A DNA stretch of 64,000 nt, taken from positions 1-64,000 of the forward strand of contig NZ_LATM01000002.1 of NCBI RefSeq assembly GCF_000972495.1, in the 5' to 3' direction. Both the position numbers and the translations under genes were made by a program. Numbering within the stretch: position 1 is the stretch's first letter; every line of letters starts with the position of its first letter. The notes beneath the pieces were generated by a model. It had not been told where the DNA came from, did no database searches, and saw nothing but the letters and a program-made list of their open reading frames with translations. Below, piece after piece: positions 62,829 to 64,000 of this stretch. This DNA comes from Hymenobacter terrenus. GTDB taxonomy: Bacteria; Bacteroidota; Bacteroidia; Cytophagales; Hymenobacteraceae.

Positions 62829-64000
62829 ATGCCTGATATCATTCAACTGCTTCCCGAATACCTCGCCAACCAAATTGCGGCCGGCGAAGTGGTGCAGCGT
62901 CCTGCCTCGGTGGTGAAAGAGCTGCTGGAAAACGCCGTCGATGCCGGAGCTACCCAGGTTCAACTTATTGTAAAAGAGGCCGGCAAGCAGCTCGTGCAGG
63001 TAGTGGACAACGGCGCCGGCATGTCGCCCACCGATGCCCGCATGAGCTTGGAGCGTCACGCTACCAGCAAAATCCGCTCGACCGAAGACCTGTTCCGCAT
63101 TCGCACCCTCGGCTTCCGGGGCGAGGCGCTGGCCAGCATCGCGGCCGTGGCTCAGGTTGAAATTCGCACCAAGCAGCGCGAACACGATACCGGCACCTTG
63201 CTGCTCGTGGAAGGCTCGCAGGTAACCAGCCAGCAGCCCACCGCCTGCCCCGACGGCACCAGTATTTCGGTCAAGAACCTGTTCTTCAACGTGCCGGCGC
63301 GGCGCAACTTTCTCAAGAGCAATGCCGTGGAAATGCGGCACATCCTCGACGAGTTTCAGCACGTGGCGCTGGCCAATCCGCAGATTGCCTTTTCGCTGTA
63401 CCAAAACGAGCTGGAAGTATTCGGCCTGCCGGCCGGCAAGCTGAGCCAGCGCATCGTGGCGCTGCTAGGCAATGGCTACAAGGAACAGCTGGCCGCCTGC
63501 GAGGAAGTAACGCACTCCATTTCGGTGCGCGGCTTCGTGGGCAAGCCCGAGTCTTCCAAGAAAAGCCGGGGCGACCAGTTCTTCTTTGTCAACAACCGCT
63601 TCATTCGCTCGGCCTACCTCAACCACGCCGTGCTGGCGGCCTACGAGGGCCTTCTGGCGCGCGACACTCACCCGTTCTACGTGCTGTTTTTGGAACTGGA
63701 CCCGAAGGCCATCGACATCAATGTGCACCCCACCAAGACGGAAATAAAGTTTGAGGACGAGAAAACCGTCTACGCCGTGGTGCGCGCGGCTGTAAAGCAA
63801 AGTCTGGGTATCCACAATATCGCGCCGTCGTTGGATTTCGACGGCGATGTGAACTTTGCGCCCATCCGTCCGCTGCGGGCCGGTAAGGGCACCGGCGGGG
63901 TACCCACGGAGGCCAACGACCACCTGCCCGCCGCCACCTCGGCTGCCCGGGCGGCCGACTCCGATGGCCACCGCCCCGATGCCTTAGCGGCGGCTGCGCG
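62829..64000 (+). CDS. mutL: DNA mismatch repair protein MutL (5' part)
   Basis: The first 390 codons are in the window and the frame is still open at the end, so the gene continues beyond it. The GHKL ATPase motifs are [14 protein letters not shown] (Asn/Glu box), [19 protein letters not shown] and [20 protein letters not shown]. The transducer domain follows with [13 protein letters not shown] near residue 300. After residue 340 an Ala/Gly-rich linker starts. Full MutL is usually over 600 residues. Divergent from the GH3 fusion. Confidence 0.95.
   Translation, partial: MPDIIQLLPEYLANQIAAGEVVQRPASVVKELLENAVDAGATQVQLIVKEAGKQLVQVVDNGAGMSPTDARMSLERHATSKIRSTEDLFRIRTLGFRGEALASIAAVAQVEIRTKQREHDTGTLLLVEGSQVTSQQPTACPDGTSISVKNLFFNVPARRNFLKSNAVEMRHILDEFQHVALANPQIAFSLYQNELEVFGLPAGKLSQRIVALLGNGYKEQLAACEEVTHSISVRGFVGKPESSKKSRGDQFFFVNNRFIRSAYLNHAVLAAYEGLLARDTHPFYVLFLELDPKAIDINVHPTKTEIKFEDEKTVYAVVRAAVKQSLGIHNIAPSLDFDGDVNFAPIRPLRAGKGTGGVPTEANDHLPAATSAARAADSDGHRPDALAAAA

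Overview
The window looks like a chromosomal segment of a moderately GC-rich Bacteroidota bacterium, most likely Cytophagales and Hymenobacter-like. The grounds are weak Shine-Dalgarno signals, several TAnnTTTG-type -7 promoter elements, a bacillithiol gene (bshA), a membrane pyrophosphatase, a NagZ-like GH3/beta-lactamase fusion, and the gene set hpt-adk-obgE. Assignment below phylum level is inference. I found no rRNA, tRNA or CRISPR array.

Region 1 (about 0.3-28.1 kb, all +) is a very large surface-polysaccharide cluster. It opens with five genes that together fit the CDP-yersiniose route: rfbF, rfbG, a reductase, a ThDP enzyme resembling YerE, and the [2Fe-2S] dehydrase rfbH. After a GT2 gene and a short decayed stretch comes a GDP-fucose module: fcl, a GT10 fucosyltransferase, an aminotransferase, an Fcl paralogue with altered active site, an acyltransferase, a GT2 and gmd. 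A Wzx-type flippase and a run of glycosyltransferases (GT61, GT2, DUF5672, GT4) follow. Then come a WecD/WecE pair for dTDP-Fuc4NAc, another GT4, a polysaccharide deacetylase and a formyltransferase. Many genes overlap by a few bases, which suggests translational coupling. No clear Wzy lies inside the cluster, but a multispanning membrane protein lies just beyond it on the other strand.

Region 2 (28-40.1 kb) holds a TPR lipoprotein/secreted protein operon (-), an M42-type peptidase, an IS5-family element whose transposase has one in-frame amber stop, then housekeeping genes: hppA, hpt, adk, obgE, grpE and dnaJ. grpE is preceded by a sigma-54-like promoter with three upstream TGTCA-type repeats. 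Several intergenic inverted repeats occur here.

Region 3 (40-53.5 kb) is mixed: a TraB/GumN protein, an ECF sigma factor with a probable anti-sigma partner, an ABC exporter pair, a ChaN-like protein, a type II mannose-6-phosphate isomerase cupin, a penicillin acylase, an A-type Fe-S carrier, a nucleotidase and bshA.

Region 4 (53.5-56.1 kb) is gene-poor and atypical. It contains a very GC-rich HTH gene and a small helical partner gene, preceded by a perfect 37-bp inverted repeat that carries four TGCATAA heptamers at exact 14-bp spacing. A broken or overlapping reading-frame pair follows.

Region 5 (56.1-64 kb) has an erythromycin-esterase family protein, a DUF4097-like protein, an AraC regulator, the GH3/beta-lactamase fusion, and the first 390 codons of mutL, which runs off the window.
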